Positions 53,389 through 62,777 are shown, counted from the stretch's first letter. The stretch is 62,777 bases of DNA from Thermotogota bacterium (GCA_029780115.1 JAKOZG010000010.1:1-62777); one strand, 5' to 3'. The notes: generated from the sequence alone by a model not told the origin. Program-made: numbers and translations.

Positions 53389-55440
53389 ATGATTACACGA
53401 AAATCTTATATTCATTTTGTAATATTGATTTTTATTTTAATATTAACAATTTCTTCTCTTTCGTTTGCAGAGATAAGTAATGAGAACGCTACTGCTTATT
53501 CCTACACTATATCAGAAGATGGCGTTTGGGTAAGAACGCAAGATGCGTATCTCGTTGGAAACATACTTTTCAAAGACTTGAATCTAAAGTCTCCTGAAGA
53601 CATATTCATAAGAAACGAGAAGATTTATATAGCTGAAGGCGGAAATGGTCAGATTGTAATTGTGGATATTAACAACAGTAATAACATCAATTACGTTGGA
53701 AAAGGTATATTAAACATGCCTACGGGTGTTTTTGTTGATGAAAAAGGCAGAATTTTGGTGGCAGATTATGGGCTTGGTGAAGTAGTAATGTTTGATTCAA
53801 ATGGAGAACTACTTAGGAGATATAAAAGGCCAGAATCTATCGTCTTTGGTCAAAAGGCTAATTACAATCCACGAAAAGTTGTCAGTGATAAGATGGGAAA
53901 TATTTATATCGTTAGTGAAGGAACTTATGACGGAATAATTCAATTGTCTGAAGACGGTGAGTTTTTAGGGTATTTTGGGGCGAATATAACTTATCTTTCT
54001 TTTGGTGAAGCGTTGTTAAACCTTATTTTTACAAAAGAGCAGCAAGCTCAATTGTTCAACATAATTCCAAAAACCTTTTACAATTTAGCTATTGACGATG
54101 AAGGGTTGATATACACAATAACACAAGGTGTTGGAAGAAACGCAATAAAAAAGCATAACGTTTCAGGGAACAATATATTAAAGCAGGCTAACAGAATGAT
54201 TAGCGAGCCTAACTTTGTTGACATAACTGTAGGTAATTACAATCAGATTTATGCTTTAACAGAAACGGGTTTGATTTATGAGTATGACTCCGAAGGTAAT
54301 TTGATATATTCTTTCGGAGGAAGAGCAATCAGTACAGAAAGAAACGGTTTTTTCACTGTTCCTGTTGGTATAGCGGTTGATCAAGTTGACAATGTTTATA
54401 TTTTAGATAAAGAACGTGGTATTGTCCATGTCTTTTATCCTACAGCGATTACAAATATGACACACGAAGCGATTAGTTTGTATGAAAAAGGTAAGTATAT
54501 TGAAAGTATGTCGTACTGGCAAGAAATATTAAAGTTAAGTGGCCGATCAAGAATAGCTCACAACGGTTTAGGAAAGGCTTATTTTCAGTCTCAAGACTAT
54601 GAAAAGGCTGCTGAACATTTTAAAATAGCTAATAATAAAATTGATTATTCTGAGGCTTATTGGGAAATAAGAAACTTATGGTTACAGAACAATATAGCAA
54701 CTATTTTAATTGTTGTATTCTTAGTGTGGGTTTTGTGGCGAATTGTTAAGCTATTAGATAAAAAATATGGGATTTTGAACGTTTTTAGAAACTTTTTTAG
54801 AAAAACTAAAGAAGTTAAACTTGTTTCTGATGTGTTATATATGGGAAGATTCATGCTTCATCCTATTGATAGTTCGTATGATATTAAACATGGAAAAAAG
54901 GCATCAGTAATGTCAGCCACTTTAGTATATGTATTAGCTTTTATTGCTTTTGTGCTTGATTATTTGTTTAAGGGCTTTATATTCAATCCACGAGATTTCA
55001 GAGAGGTTTCTTATCTGTATGTGATTATGATTTTCGGCCTACCTTTAGCACTGTGGGTGGTGTCTAACTATCTTGTTAGTACACTGAATGATGGAGAGGG
55101 TAAGTTTAGGGATGTATACTGCACAACATCTTATGCGTTAGCGCCACTTGTGCTTTTTATGCCTATTGTTACACTACTTTCTTATGTAATTACGTTGAAC
55201 GAGGGGTTCATCATTCAATTTGCTAGTGTGGCAATTTGGGTTTGGTGTGGGGTATTGATCTTCGTTTCGCTTAAAGAAATTCATAATTTTTCTGTTGGTG
55301 GGGTTATTAAAAATATATTGTTAACGTTATTTTTGATGTTTGTCATAGTAATAGCTTATTTTATCGTGTATATGCTGGGAAGTGAGGCGTTTAACTTTAT
55401 TTATACCTTGATAAAGGAGGCTTCTTATCGAATTGGATAA
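53389..55440 (+). CDS. NHL-repeat - TPR - Yip1 membrane protein, unknown role in glycan uptake
   Basis: The 683-residue protein has a signal peptide (IHFVILIFILILTISSLSFA) and an NHL-type beta-propeller at about 45-360 with repeated strands such as MPTGVFVDEKGRILVADYG, VPVGIAVDQVDNVYILDKE and MGNIYIVSEG. TPR-like helices follow (about 365-430, GLGKAYFQSQDYEKAAEHFKIA), then a membrane segment (about 440-460). The last part is a five-segment Yip1 domain (about 490-680) starting at HPIDSSYDIKHGKK. The propeller and TPR should lie outside, anchored by the Yip1 part. Its gene sits between two permease pairs and overlaps the DUF5696 gene. The function is unknown; a scaffold or sensor for the transporters is plausible. 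Confidence 0.8.
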   Translation: MITRKSYIHFVILIFILILTISSLSFAEISNENATAYSYTISEDGVWVRTQDAYLVGNILFKDLNLKSPEDIFIRNEKIYIAEGGNGQIVIVDINNSNNINYVGKGILNMPTGVFVDEKGRILVADYGLGEVVMFDSNGELLRRYKRPESIVFGQKANYNPRKVVSDKMGNIYIVSEGTYDGIIQLSEDGEFLGYFGANITYLSFGEALLNLIFTKEQQAQLFNIIPKTFYNLAIDDEGLIYTITQGVGRNAIKKHNVSGNNILKQANRMISEPNFVDITVGNYNQIYALTETGLIYEYDSEGNLIYSFGGRAISTERNGFFTVPVGIAVDQVDNVYILDKERGIVHVFYPTAITNMTHEAISLYEKGKYIESMSYWQEILKLSGRSRIAHNGLGKAYFQSQDYEKAAEHFKIANNKIDYSEAYWEIRNLWLQNNIATILIVVFLVWVLWRIVKLLDKKYGILNVFRNFFRKTKEVKLVSDVLYMGRFMLHPIDSSYDIKHGKKASVMSATLVYVLAFIAFVLDYLFKGFIFNPRDFREVSYLYVIMIFGLPLALWVVSNYLVSTLNDGEGKFRDVYCTTSYALAPLVLFMPIVTLLSYVITLNEGFIIQFASVAIWVWCGVLIFVSLKEIHNFSVGGVIKNILLTLFLMFVIVIAYFIVYMLGSEAFNFIYTLIKEASYRIG

Positions 55441-57733
55441 ACGATTATTTGCATCTTTAGTAGTTGTTCTTAATTTGTTGCTTCTTATGAATAGTGTCTT
55501 TTCTCAAACACAATCTCTGGATACTTTTTCTACTTTAGAAGAAGAAATTATTCTTTTGGAAAGAAATGAGATTTCAAATATTGGGTCTAATAGGCATACA
55601 AAGCCCGAGAAAGAACGGGTTGTTGTAATTAATAGAATGGATCTTGATGATTACGAAAAGATTCTAGAAGATGATTATATAGAAGTATATTACTGGGATA
55701 AAAATGCTTCGATTAGAGTTCTCAACAAAGTAAATGGGTATATATGGGGTGGACTACCCTCAGAAAAGCCTTCTGATATGAACGTTACGTGGTCAGGAAT
55801 AGGAAATTCTTTGGTGAGTATTGATTATTATGATCAGGCTGGAATAGAAAGAAAAACTAGTATTGCAGCTAACAATGTTAAGAGGGAATACGTGGTTAAC
55901 GGTAATACTATCTTTTTTTCTGTTAATTTTACTCAACTTGGTATAAGCTTTGATTTTAGTGTTGAACTCAATGATGGTTCGTTAATTTTTAGGTTAGATT
56001 CTGACAGTATCCAAGAAACAGGAAAGTATATGTTAGGATCGGTGTATTTCGTTCCATTTTTTGGTTCTGTTAGGGCAGATGAGATAGATGGTTATATTTT
56101 TATTCCTGATGGTCCTGGTGCTTTAATTAGGTTTGATAAGCCTTTTAAATATTTATCTAACTTTGAAAAAAGGGTGTATGGAAAAGATTTTGCTATAGAC
56201 CACCTTTTTGAAGTTAACGATCTTAAAGTAAGTAGACCTAATGATTTTGCTACCGAAGAAAAGAGTGTATTAATGCCAATTTTTGGAGTTGTGCATGGGC
56301 CAAAACAAAACGGACTTTTTGCGCGCATCACTTCTGGAGAAGAATATGCTGCTATAGTTGCAACACCAGCAGGAGTTTTAACGAATTATAATTGGGTTTC
56401 TGCCAAGTTTATTTACAGACAAAAATATTTGCAACCGACAACAAGGAGTGGAGCAGGTGTTCAAATCGTACAGCAAAATAGGAATCATTTTGATCCAGAG
56501 ATAAGATATTACTTTTTAAGTGGGGATGACGCAGATTATGTGGGAATGGCTAAGGTATATAGAAATATGCTGTACGAAGAAGGCGTGCTAGCAAGGCAAG
56601 AAAGAATTGACAGTCAAATACCTTTAAAGATAGGAATTTTAGGTAGCGACATAGAAAAAGGTTTTATTTTCAACAATTTGAAGGTGATTACTTCTTTGAA
56701 ACAGGCTGAAGAAATTGTTACCAGTCTAAATAGTGAAGACATTTCAAACCTAACAGTAGTCATGAAAGGTTGGCAAGAAGGTGGACTAAACGGTTCAAAG
56801 ACTTCAAAATTTGCTTTCGAGGAAAAGTTAGGAGAAAAAGATGCTTTTTTGGAATTTTCAGATTTTGTTGATCAACAGGGCGGAAGGTTTTATTTCTATG
56901 AAAACCCCGTTGCTGTGAATCAATTCCAAATAGATTTGCGTAAAGAGGGAGGGCATTCACTTTCTCAAGATTTGATAAAAATACAAAGAGATAATGATTA
57001 TATATGGATTAAAGACACTTATCTAGTAAAAATAAATTTGGTTGCAGATTATTTAGAAAATAAAGCTGAACTGTATAAGTCTAATGGTATGAAAAATATG
57101 GCAGTTGATGAAGTTGGTTTTAAATTGTACGCAGAAAATCAAAGAGGAGATGTTGTAACAAGAGATCAGGCAAGAGTAATGCTTGAAGAAACAGCAAAAA
57201 ATATTGTAAATAACTTAGAAAATCTGGCTTTATATACCCCAAACCAGTATTTTTGGAGGTATAGTTCTGAAATCTTTCACCTTCCTATGGTGAATTCACA
57301 ATACATCTATGAGACAGACACCGTCCCTTTTATTCAAATAGTTTTGAAAGGAAGTATAGATTATTATGCGCCGTATTCAAATATGGGGTTTTATTCACCA
57401 ACAGATATATTAAGACTTATTGAATATGGGGCTTATCCCTCTTTCGTTTTAACAGCTTTAACTAACGACGAATTGAAATATACAGCTATCTCTGATTCGT
57501 ATTATTCAACATATTATGAACATTGGCTAGATGTGATTGTAAGTACGTATAATACGATAAATAATGTTTTATCTAAATTTGAAGGAAAGCAGATAGTAGA
57601 TAGAACAGTATTAAAAGAAGGCGTTGTGAAGGTTGATTATGAGGGAGATGTATCTATTATTGTTAATTATACAAACTATGATTATTTCTTTGAAAATGAT
57701 GTAGTCCCAGCTCTAGGATATTTGATAGTTTAA
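55433..57733 (+). CDS. DUF5696-type secreted protein, unknown function
   Basis: The 766-residue protein has a signal peptide (RLFASLVVVLNLLLLMNSVFS) and shows the DUF5696 pattern, especially IDGYIFIPDGPGALIRF near residue 220. A long second half follows with features reminiscent of a TIM-barrel hydrolase: a KNMAVDEVGFKLYAEN stretch holding an Asp-Glu pair, and later YSSEIFHLPMVNSQYIYETD. Its start is TTG 55433, 12 nt after AAAGGAGG and overlapping the upstream stop by 8 bp. The catalytic nature is inferred. As an extracytoplasmic protein tied to sugar permeases and glycosidases it may trim, bind or stage the transported glycan. I cannot name a reaction. Confidence 0.75.
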   Translation: MDKRLFASLVVVLNLLLLMNSVFSQTQSLDTFSTLEEEIILLERNEISNIGSNRHTKPEKERVVVINRMDLDDYEKILEDDYIEVYYWDKNASIRVLNKVNGYIWGGLPSEKPSDMNVTWSGIGNSLVSIDYYDQAGIERKTSIAANNVKREYVVNGNTIFFSVNFTQLGISFDFSVELNDGSLIFRLDSDSIQETGKYMLGSVYFVPFFGSVRADEIDGYIFIPDGPGALIRFDKPFKYLSNFEKRVYGKDFAIDHLFEVNDLKVSRPNDFATEEKSVLMPIFGVVHGPKQNGLFARITSGEEYAAIVATPAGVLTNYNWVSAKFIYRQKYLQPTTRSGAGVQIVQQNRNHFDPEIRYYFLSGDDADYVGMAKVYRNMLYEEGVLARQERIDSQIPLKIGILGSDIEKGFIFNNLKVITSLKQAEEIVTSLNSEDISNLTVVMKGWQEGGLNGSKTSKFAFEEKLGEKDAFLEFSDFVDQQGGRFYFYENPVAVNQFQIDLRKEGGHSLSQDLIKIQRDNDYIWIKDTYLVKINLVADYLENKAELYKSNGMKNMAVDEVGFKLYAENQRGDVVTRDQARVMLEETAKNIVNNLENLALYTPNQYFWRYSSEIFHLPMVNSQYIYETDTVPFIQIVLKGSIDYYAPYSNMGFYSPTDILRLIEYGAYPSFVLTALTNDELKYTAISDSYYSTYYEHWLDVIVSTYNTINNVLSKFEGKQIVDRTVLKEGVVKVDYEGDVSIIVNYTNYDYFFENDVVPALGYLIV

Positions 57734-57754
57734 TTAAATATTGATTTAACGGTC

Positions 57755-57775
57755 GTAGAGACGACCTACACGTCT
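57755..57775. repeat. Short family B repeat
   Basis: GTAGAGACGACCTACACGTCT in the 164-bp gap between the DUF5696 gene and the second permease pair. The rest of the gap has no obvious gene. Confidence 0.6.
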
Positions 57776-57897
57776 AAATAATGGTTTAAAATAGCAAATA
57801 CAATCTATTTGCCTACCTAAATCAAAAAAGTAGGTACAAGAGCAAAACCCTTAAGGCCCTGCGGCATGAACATTTTACCTTTATCATCAGGAGTTGA

Positions 57898-58785
57898 TTG
57901 AAATTGAAAAACTCAAAAAAAGAAAAGTCTTTTGTTAGTAAACTAACAATACATCAAAAGTCTGCAATTAGAGGCTACATGTTTTTACTACCTTGGATTA
58001 TAGGCTTTATAGTTTTTACAGCTTTTCCATTTTTTTATTCAATTTACTTGAGTATGAGTAGGGTAACTATTACCCCTACAGGCATAGTTACTCAATGGAA
58101 TGGTTTTAACAATTATTGGGATATTTTTACAAAAGATGTGGATTTTTTGCCTGCTTTAACAGATAGCATTGTTTTTGTTGGGCTTTCAACACCACTTATA
58201 ATCGTAGCTTCTTTACTTATAGCGTTAATGCTTAATAAACAGTTCAAAGGAAGAACTGTTTTCAGAGCAATTTATTTTTTACCTGTAATTATTATGAGCG
58301 GACCAGTTTTAAGTGAACTTTTAGCTAACAAGGCTGTAAATATAATTCAACCAACCAAATTTGCTATCTATGAATTTTTTAGATCGTTACCTCTAAATTT
58401 GGGTGCGCCAATTCTTTATCTATTCGATAAGATAATCATTATACTATGGTTTTCAGGTGTACAGATTTTGATATTTTTAGCAGGAATTCAAAAGATTGAT
58501 AAAGCATTATACGAAGCGGCGCAAATTGATGGAGCTTCTTCGTGGGTGATTTTTTGGAAGATAACTTTACCGCAAATAAGGCCTTTGATACTAGTAAATG
58601 CTATTTATACAATAGTTGATTTAGCAACGTTTCCTACCAACGCAATCAATGTAGAGATTTCTTCTAAAATGTTTCAAACAGGAAGGGTGTATAGCTATTC
58701 TGCAGCAATGTCATGGATTTATTCGTTGATAATTCTAGCTATTTTAGGTGTGGCATTTTTAATTTTGAGAGAAAGGAAGAATTAG
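57898..58785 (+). CDS. Sugar ABC transporter permease (MalF-like), pair 2
   Basis: The 295-residue protein has six membrane segments and the EAA loop YEAAQIDGASSWVIFWKITLPQIRP. It starts at TTG 57898, 4 nt after AGGAG; TTG 57904 is an alternative. It differs from the pair 1 permease in having a longer loop (about 140-180) between middle segments. Its partner follows after 2 bp. This pair may take a different sugar, or may use the binding protein at 47171. Confidence 0.88.
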   Translation: MKLKNSKKEKSFVSKLTIHQKSAIRGYMFLLPWIIGFIVFTAFPFFYSIYLSMSRVTITPTGIVTQWNGFNNYWDIFTKDVDFLPALTDSIVFVGLSTPLIIVASLLIALMLNKQFKGRTVFRAIYFLPVIIMSGPVLSELLANKAVNIIQPTKFAIYEFFRSLPLNLGAPILYLFDKIIIILWFSGVQILIFLAGIQKIDKALYEAAQIDGASSWVIFWKITLPQIRPLILVNAIYTIVDLATFPTNAINVEISSKMFQTGRVYSYSAAMSWIYSLIILAILGVAFLILRERKN

Positions 58786-58787
58786 CC

Positions 58788-59675
58788 ATGAGTAAAAGGT
58801 TAAAAGAGAATATTTTTAAAGCTTTTATTATTTTATTACTTTTAATAATAGGATTTGCATATCTGTATCCTTTGGCTTTTATGATTTCTACAAGTTTTAT
58901 GGATGTAGATGACCTTGTTAATCCAACTGTTCAATGGATACCATCAAAACTATATCTTGAAAATTTTAAGATAGCCTCAAAGGTTCTAGACGTTAAAAAC
59001 TCTTTGCTTAACTCTATTATTATGGCAGGAGTACCAGCTATACTTCAAACTATTTCTAGTGCATTAATTGGCTATGGTTTTGCAAGATATGAATTTCCTT
59101 TAAAAAAGCTTTGGTTCGCTTTGCTCTTGTTTACATTCTTATTGCCTGTACAAGTGACTTTAATACCAAAATACATAATGTTTAGTAGTTATGGCATGAT
59201 AAATACACCTTTCCCTTCCTTTCTTCCAGCTTTGTTCGGGCAGGGAATTAGAAGCGCAATTTTTATACTAATTTTCTATCAATTTTTTAGTTCTTATCCA
59301 AAATCCATAGACGAGGCTGCTCAGATTGATGGTGCTGGGCATTTTACAATATTCATGAAAATAGCTATCCCCATGTCTATACCAGCAATCGTTGTCTCAC
59401 TACTATTTTCCTTTGTTTGGTATTGGAATGAGACATATCTTTCAGGATTGTTTTTTGGTAACGCAATTCAGACTTTACCTATGAAACTTCAATCGTTTGT
59501 CGATGCTTATTCAAGAATGTATCCAGTGAGCGACGCTAGCTTAGCAAATAGATTAAACGAAGGAATAAGAATGGCTGCAACTTTGATAACTATCATACCG
59601 TTGCTTATATTATATGCACTTTTACAGAAACAGTTCGTTGAAAGTATAGATAGAACCGGGATAACAGGAGAATAA
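58788..59675 (+). CDS. Sugar ABC transporter permease (MalG-like), pair 2
   Basis: A protein of about 295 residues with six membrane segments and the EAA loop DEAAQIDGAGHFTIFMKIAIPMSIP. ATG 58788 is taken because it is 2 bp after the previous stop with GGAAGA upstream; an earlier in-frame ATG at 58713 would overlap the partner gene. It ends the transporter part of the locus; a 379-bp tandem hairpin array follows before the glycosidases. Confidence 0.9.
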   Translation: MSKRLKENIFKAFIILLLLIIGFAYLYPLAFMISTSFMDVDDLVNPTVQWIPSKLYLENFKIASKVLDVKNSLLNSIIMAGVPAILQTISSALIGYGFARYEFPLKKLWFALLLFTFLLPVQVTLIPKYIMFSSYGMINTPFPSFLPALFGQGIRSAIFILIFYQFFSSYPKSIDEAAQIDGAGHFTIFMKIAIPMSIPAIVVSLLFSFVWYWNETYLSGLFFGNAIQTLPMKLQSFVDAYSRMYPVSDASLANRLNEGIRMAATLITIIPLLILYALLQKQFVESIDRTGITGE

Positions 59676-59689
59676 AAATTAATTTCAAA

Positions 59690-60068
59690 ATGGGGTCAAG
59701 GGCGACAGCCCTCATCCTTCCTTGGTAGAAGTTACCAAATAAAGTAAATATAAAACTGTTTTAAATTTAAAAGGGTTCAAGGGCGATAGCCCTTATCCCT
59801 TCCTTGGTAGAAGTTACCAAAAAATGTAAATATAAAACTGTTTTGAATTTAAACGGGTTCAAGGGCGACAGCCCTCACCCCTTCTTTGGTATAAGTTACC
59901 GAAATAATGTAAATATAAAAATATTTTGAATTTAAAAAGGTTCAAGGGCGATAGCCCTCATCCCTTCCTTGGTAGCAGTTACCAAAAAATGTAAATATAA
60001 AACTGTTTTGAATTTAAACGGGTTCAAGGGCGATAGCCCTCACCCCTTCCTTGGTAGCAGTTACCAAG
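59690..60068 (+). repeat. Tandem array of five ~82-bp family A units
   Basis: The AGGGCGAYAGCCCT cores begin at 59700, 59781, 59863, 59945 and 60028, so periods are 81, 82, 82 and 83 bp. Each unit has GGGTTCA, the first hairpin, TTCCTTGGTAGNAGTTACCA (second hairpin, TTGGTA..TACCAA) and the AT-rich joint AATGTAAATATAAAACTG or a close form. Copies differ by a few bases. The array fills the gap between the last permease and the GH30 gene and will be transcribed if the operon reads through, giving up to ten stems in the mRNA just before the GH30 ribosome site. Confidence 0.9.
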
Positions 60069-60105
60069 GAACTCAAAAATTCTCTTTTAAGGAGGAATTA
60101 TTTCA

Positions 60106-61563
60106 ATGAAAAAAAGGGGGAATTTACGGCATAACTTTTTAATTTTTCTCTCAATCATTTTAGCAACAAGTTGTTTATTATATGGAGGTGATGGTACTAC
60201 AATGAATTACAGAATTAACAGTGATGTGGAAGTTTGGTTAACGACATCCAATCAAAAAAATCTTTTATCACAACAACCAGCTATATCAGCTTTTAAAAAA
60301 GCTGAAAAAACTGATGAATCAGTCACACAAATTGAAGTAAATCCTAAGATCACTTATCAAGAAATGGATGGATTTGGAGCTTCTTTAACAGATGCTTCTG
60401 CGTGGCTTATTTACAACGTTTTAGATGAAAAACAGAGGAAAGAACTAATGTATGAGCTTTTTAGCCCAGAAATAGGGATAGGAATATCGTTTTTACGTCA
60501 ACCAATGGGGGCTAGTGATTTTGCTCTTAAAATGTATACCTATGATGACGTTCCTGAAGGAGAGGAAGATTTTGAACTAAAATATTTCAGCATCGATCAT
60601 GATAAAGAGTACATAATACCATTGATAAAAAAAGCTATTGAGATAAATCCAGATTTAAAAGTTATGGCATCTCCTTGGAGTCCTCCAGCCTGGATGAAAA
60701 CATCTCGAAGCCTTATCGGTGGATCGTTACGCGAAGAATGCTATGATGTTTATGCAAGGTATTTTGTAGAATTTATTAAAGCCTATGAGAAGGAAGGTAT
60801 CCCTATATATGCAATAACCGTACAAAATGAGCCATTATACGTTCCTAAAGAATATCCTGGAATGTTCATGTCTCCTGAAGCTCAAGCTATATTTATAAAC
60901 GAATATCTAGGGCCCCTATTTGAAAAAGAAAACATTGATACTTTGATCCTTTGTTATGATCACAATTGGGATAATATAGAGTATCCCGAGATTGTTTTAA
61001 AGAAGGCTGGAAAGTATGTCGCAGGAACTGCGTGGCACGTTTATGGTGGAGATCATTCTGCAATGTCAAAAATAAAAGAAAAGTTTCCAGAAAAAGAAGC
61101 TTGGCTAACAGAAGCTTCTGGTGGCGAGTGGGTACCTCCGTTTTTTGACGCTTTTGCTGATCAAATGACACATATAATCCGAGGAACTAGAAATTTTGCG
61201 AAAAGTATTGTCTGGTGGAACATGGCTCTAGATCAAAATAATGGTCCCACAGTGCTTAAACATAGTACATGTAGAGGTATTGTAACAATTGATACAGACA
61301 AAATAGATATAACCTACAACGTTGATTATTATACAATGGGTCATATTAGTAAGTTTGTTCAACCTGGAGCGTATCGGATAGAATCTACAAATATCCAGAG
61401 CATAATTGAAACAACAGCTTTCAAAAATCCTAATGATTCGATAGTACTAATTGTGTACAACAGGACAAATAACAACAAAAAATTATCTATAACATATGGA
61501 GATTCTGAATTTAATTACACACTTAGGGGAAAATCAGCAGTTACTTTTATATGGAACAACTAA
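60106..61563 (+). CDS. GH30 beta-glycosidase (glucosylceramidase-like), secreted or lipid-anchored
   Basis: The 485-residue protein has the GH30 features: [14 protein letters not shown] at the start of the barrel, [24 protein letters not shown], acid/base E242 in [14 protein letters not shown] and nucleophile E336 in [10 protein letters not shown], then a C-terminal beta domain. The N-terminal segment ([13 protein letters not shown]) ends in a possible lipobox, C23, so the enzyme is probably anchored outside. Relatives cut beta-1,6-glucan, glucosylceramide or xylan, so the exact bond is open. AAGGAGG precedes the ATG. It follows the tandem array and precedes a GH3 enzyme, which fits a beta-glucan or beta-glycoside pathway. 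Confidence 0.92.
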   Translation: MKKRGNLRHNFLIFLSIILATSCLLYGGDGTTMNYRINSDVEVWLTTSNQKNLLSQQPAISAFKKAEKTDESVTQIEVNPKITYQEMDGFGASLTDASAWLIYNVLDEKQRKELMYELFSPEIGIGISFLRQPMGASDFALKMYTYDDVPEGEEDFELKYFSIDHDKEYIIPLIKKAIEINPDLKVMASPWSPPAWMKTSRSLIGGSLREECYDVYARYFVEFIKAYEKEGIPIYAITVQNEPLYVPKEYPGMFMSPEAQAIFINEYLGPLFEKENIDTLILCYDHNWDNIEYPEIVLKKAGKYVAGTAWHVYGGDHSAMSKIKEKFPEKEAWLTEASGGEWVPPFFDAFADQMTHIIRGTRNFAKSIVWWNMALDQNNGPTVLKHSTCRGIVTIDTDKIDITYNVDYYTMGHISKFVQPGAYRIESTNIQSIIETTAFKNPNDSIVLIVYNRTNNNKKLSITYGDSEFNYTLRGKSAVTFIWNN

Positions 61564-61610
61564 AACTCAGTAAAAACACAAATACTATTACAAACAAGGA
61601 TGTGAAAAAA

Positions 61611-62777
61611 GTGGAAAGAGACATAAAAAGTCTAATTGCGCAGATGACACTTGAAGAAAAAGCGAGCTTATGTTCAGGGTTAGACAATTGGCACACAAAA
61701 CCTATAGAAAGGTTAGGAATCCCTTCAATAAGGATGAGTGATGGACCACACGGATTAAGGAAAGAAGTGCCAAACCAACAAACCAGTGTACCCTCAACAT
61801 GTTTTCCAACAGCAGTAACAACTGCAAGTTCCTGGGATAGAGAACTAATCAAACAAATGGGACAAGCCATAGCTCAAGAATGTCAAGCAGAAGAAGTAGA
61901 CATCATATTAGGGCCAGCAATAAACATAAAAAGGTCACCGCTTTGTGGAAGAAACTTCGAATACTTCTCAGAAGATCCATACCTATCAAGCCAATTAGCA
62001 ACAGCCTACATACAAGCAGTACAAAGTTTAGGTGTAGGAACCTCCTTAAAACATTACGCAGCTAACAACCAAGAATACAGAAGATTCACCATAGACGAAA
62101 CAATAGACGAACGAACATTAAGAGAAATATATTTATCAAACTTTGAAGGAGCAGTAAAAGAAGGCAAACCCTGGACAGTCATGTGCTCATACAACAGGGT
62201 AAATGGGATACTAGCCTCTGAAAACAAATACCTACTAACAGAGATACTAAAAGAAGAGTGGGGGTTTGAAGGATTTGTAGTATCAGACTGGGGAGCGGTA
62301 GATGAAAGGGTAGAAGGAATAAAAGCAGGGTTAGACCTAGAAATGCCATCAAGTTATGGGATAGGAGACCAAAAGATAATAGAAGCAGTGAAAATAGGGA
62401 AACTTGATGAAAAAGAACTAGACCAAACAGTAGAAAGACTACTAAAAATAATATTCAAGGCAGTAGACAGTAGAAACCGAGGAACAACATACGACAAACA
62501 AGCCCACCACAAACTAGCAAGAAAGATAGCAGGAGAAAGCATGGTACTCCTAAAGAACCAAGACAACATCCTACCGCTAAAAAAAGAAGGAACCATAGCG
62601 ATAATAGGAGCATTTGCGAAAAAGCCAAGATACCAAGGAGGAGGAAGCTCACACGTCAACCCAACAAAACTAGATAACGCCCTAGAAGAGATAGAAAAGC
62701 TAGTTCAAGGAAAAGCAAAAATCATCTACGAAGAAGGATACAACCTAGACAACGATGAAATGAACCAAGAACTAATA
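61611..62777 (+). CDS. GH3 beta-glucosidase (partial, cut by the window end)
   Basis: The frame stays open to the last base. It reads [67 protein letters not shown] and VVSDWGA with the catalytic nucleophile D226, then [14 protein letters not shown] at the start of the second domain. I chose GTG 61611 (10 nt after AAGGA); GTG 61602 or ATG 61551 (overlapping the GH30 gene) are alternatives. No signal peptide is present, so it should act inside the cell on imported oligosaccharides, removing beta-linked glucose or xylose. The second half uses many A- and C-ending codons, unlike the preceding genes. Confidence 0.92.
   Translation, partial: MERDIKSLIAQMTLEEKASLCSGLDNWHTKPIERLGIPSIRMSDGPHGLRKEVPNQQTSVPSTCFPTAVTTASSWDRELIKQMGQAIAQECQAEEVDIILGPAINIKRSPLCGRNFEYFSEDPYLSSQLATAYIQAVQSLGVGTSLKHYAANNQEYRRFTIDETIDERTLREIYLSNFEGAVKEGKPWTVMCSYNRVNGILASENKYLLTEILKEEWGFEGFVVSDWGAVDERVEGIKAGLDLEMPSSYGIGDQKIIEAVKIGKLDEKELDQTVERLLKIIFKAVDSRNRGTTYDKQAHHKLARKIAGESMVLLKNQDNILPLKKEGTIAIIGAFAKKPRYQGGGSSHVNPTKLDNALEEIEKLVQGKAKIIYEEGYNLDNDEMNQELI

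Noticed and set aside
57840-57897. Short open stretch before permease pair 2 (readable as KVGTRAKPLRPCG...)
   Set aside because: No start or ribosome site of its own and it ends at the permease start; it may be a remnant of a gene end, but there is too little to call.
59690-60068. Five regular repeats as a CRISPR array
   Set aside because: The whole 82-bp unit is repeated including the part that would be spacer; no leader or cas genes.

Overview
The window is AT-rich chromosomal DNA that looks like a fermentative, flagellated member of the Thermotogota, most likely the Petrotoga/Defluviitoga group. The reasons are the many binding-protein-dependent sugar importers without a local ATPase, secreted glycosidases, a flagellin with a sigma-28-type promoter, tight operons with strong AGGAGG-type ribosome sites, and the style of the proteins. 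The assignment is an inference; no rRNA or other taxonomic marker is present.

Layout. (1) 1-4125, minus strand: a truncated glycosyltransferase-like gene, a TPR/glycosyltransferase/FkbM-methyltransferase fusion, a tandem hairpin array, and a winged-helix/DnaC-like ATPase pair with TTAAGACA inverted repeats in front. (2) 4514-12212, plus strand: a surface-glycan operon for a dTDP-4-amino-4,6-dideoxygalactose type sugar (WecF-like transferase, RmlA, WecE, ATP-grasp, SDR, RmlB, Wzx-like flippase). (3) 12223-19063: a patchwork with a nuclease-family remnant, a glycosyltransferase, two near-identical SH3 genes, a three-gene toxin-antitoxin-SecB-like chaperone (TAC) module, an LpxD-like acyltransferase, and broken GyrI-like, GNAT and transposase genes. 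(4) 19090-25972, minus strand: a Fe3+-type ABC importer next to an OmpR-family two-component system. (5) 26321-35805, minus strand: a LacI-controlled operon with a GH28-like beta-helix enzyme, a four-module secreted protein and a sugar ABC importer. (6) 36030-40823: a tiny lysine-rich gene with its own promoter and terminator, then sbcD-sbcC. (7) 40873-45418, minus strand: a GT2/TPR glycosyltransferase and flagellin. (8) 45966-62777, plus strand: a ROK regulator, a binding protein, a giant CBM-like/binding-protein fusion, two permease pairs, an NHL-TPR-Yip1 membrane protein, a DUF5696-type protein, then GH30 and GH3 glycosidases (the last cut by the window end).

Two families of short hairpin repeats are scattered through intergenic DNA and both also form tandem arrays. 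Family A pairs an AGGGC..GCCCT hairpin with a TTGGTA..TACCAA-type hairpin and makes five copies of about 82 bp at 59690-60068. Family B is GAGACG..CGTCTCTAC and makes four copies of about 65 bp at 2843-3056.

The most interesting systems are the TAC module at 15056-16485, whose antitoxin has an unusual helix-turn-helix, and the large uptake locus at 45966-62777, which combines four permeases, a modular binding protein and two extracytoplasmic or membrane proteins of unknown role. All calls come from reading the sequence; no database search was run.
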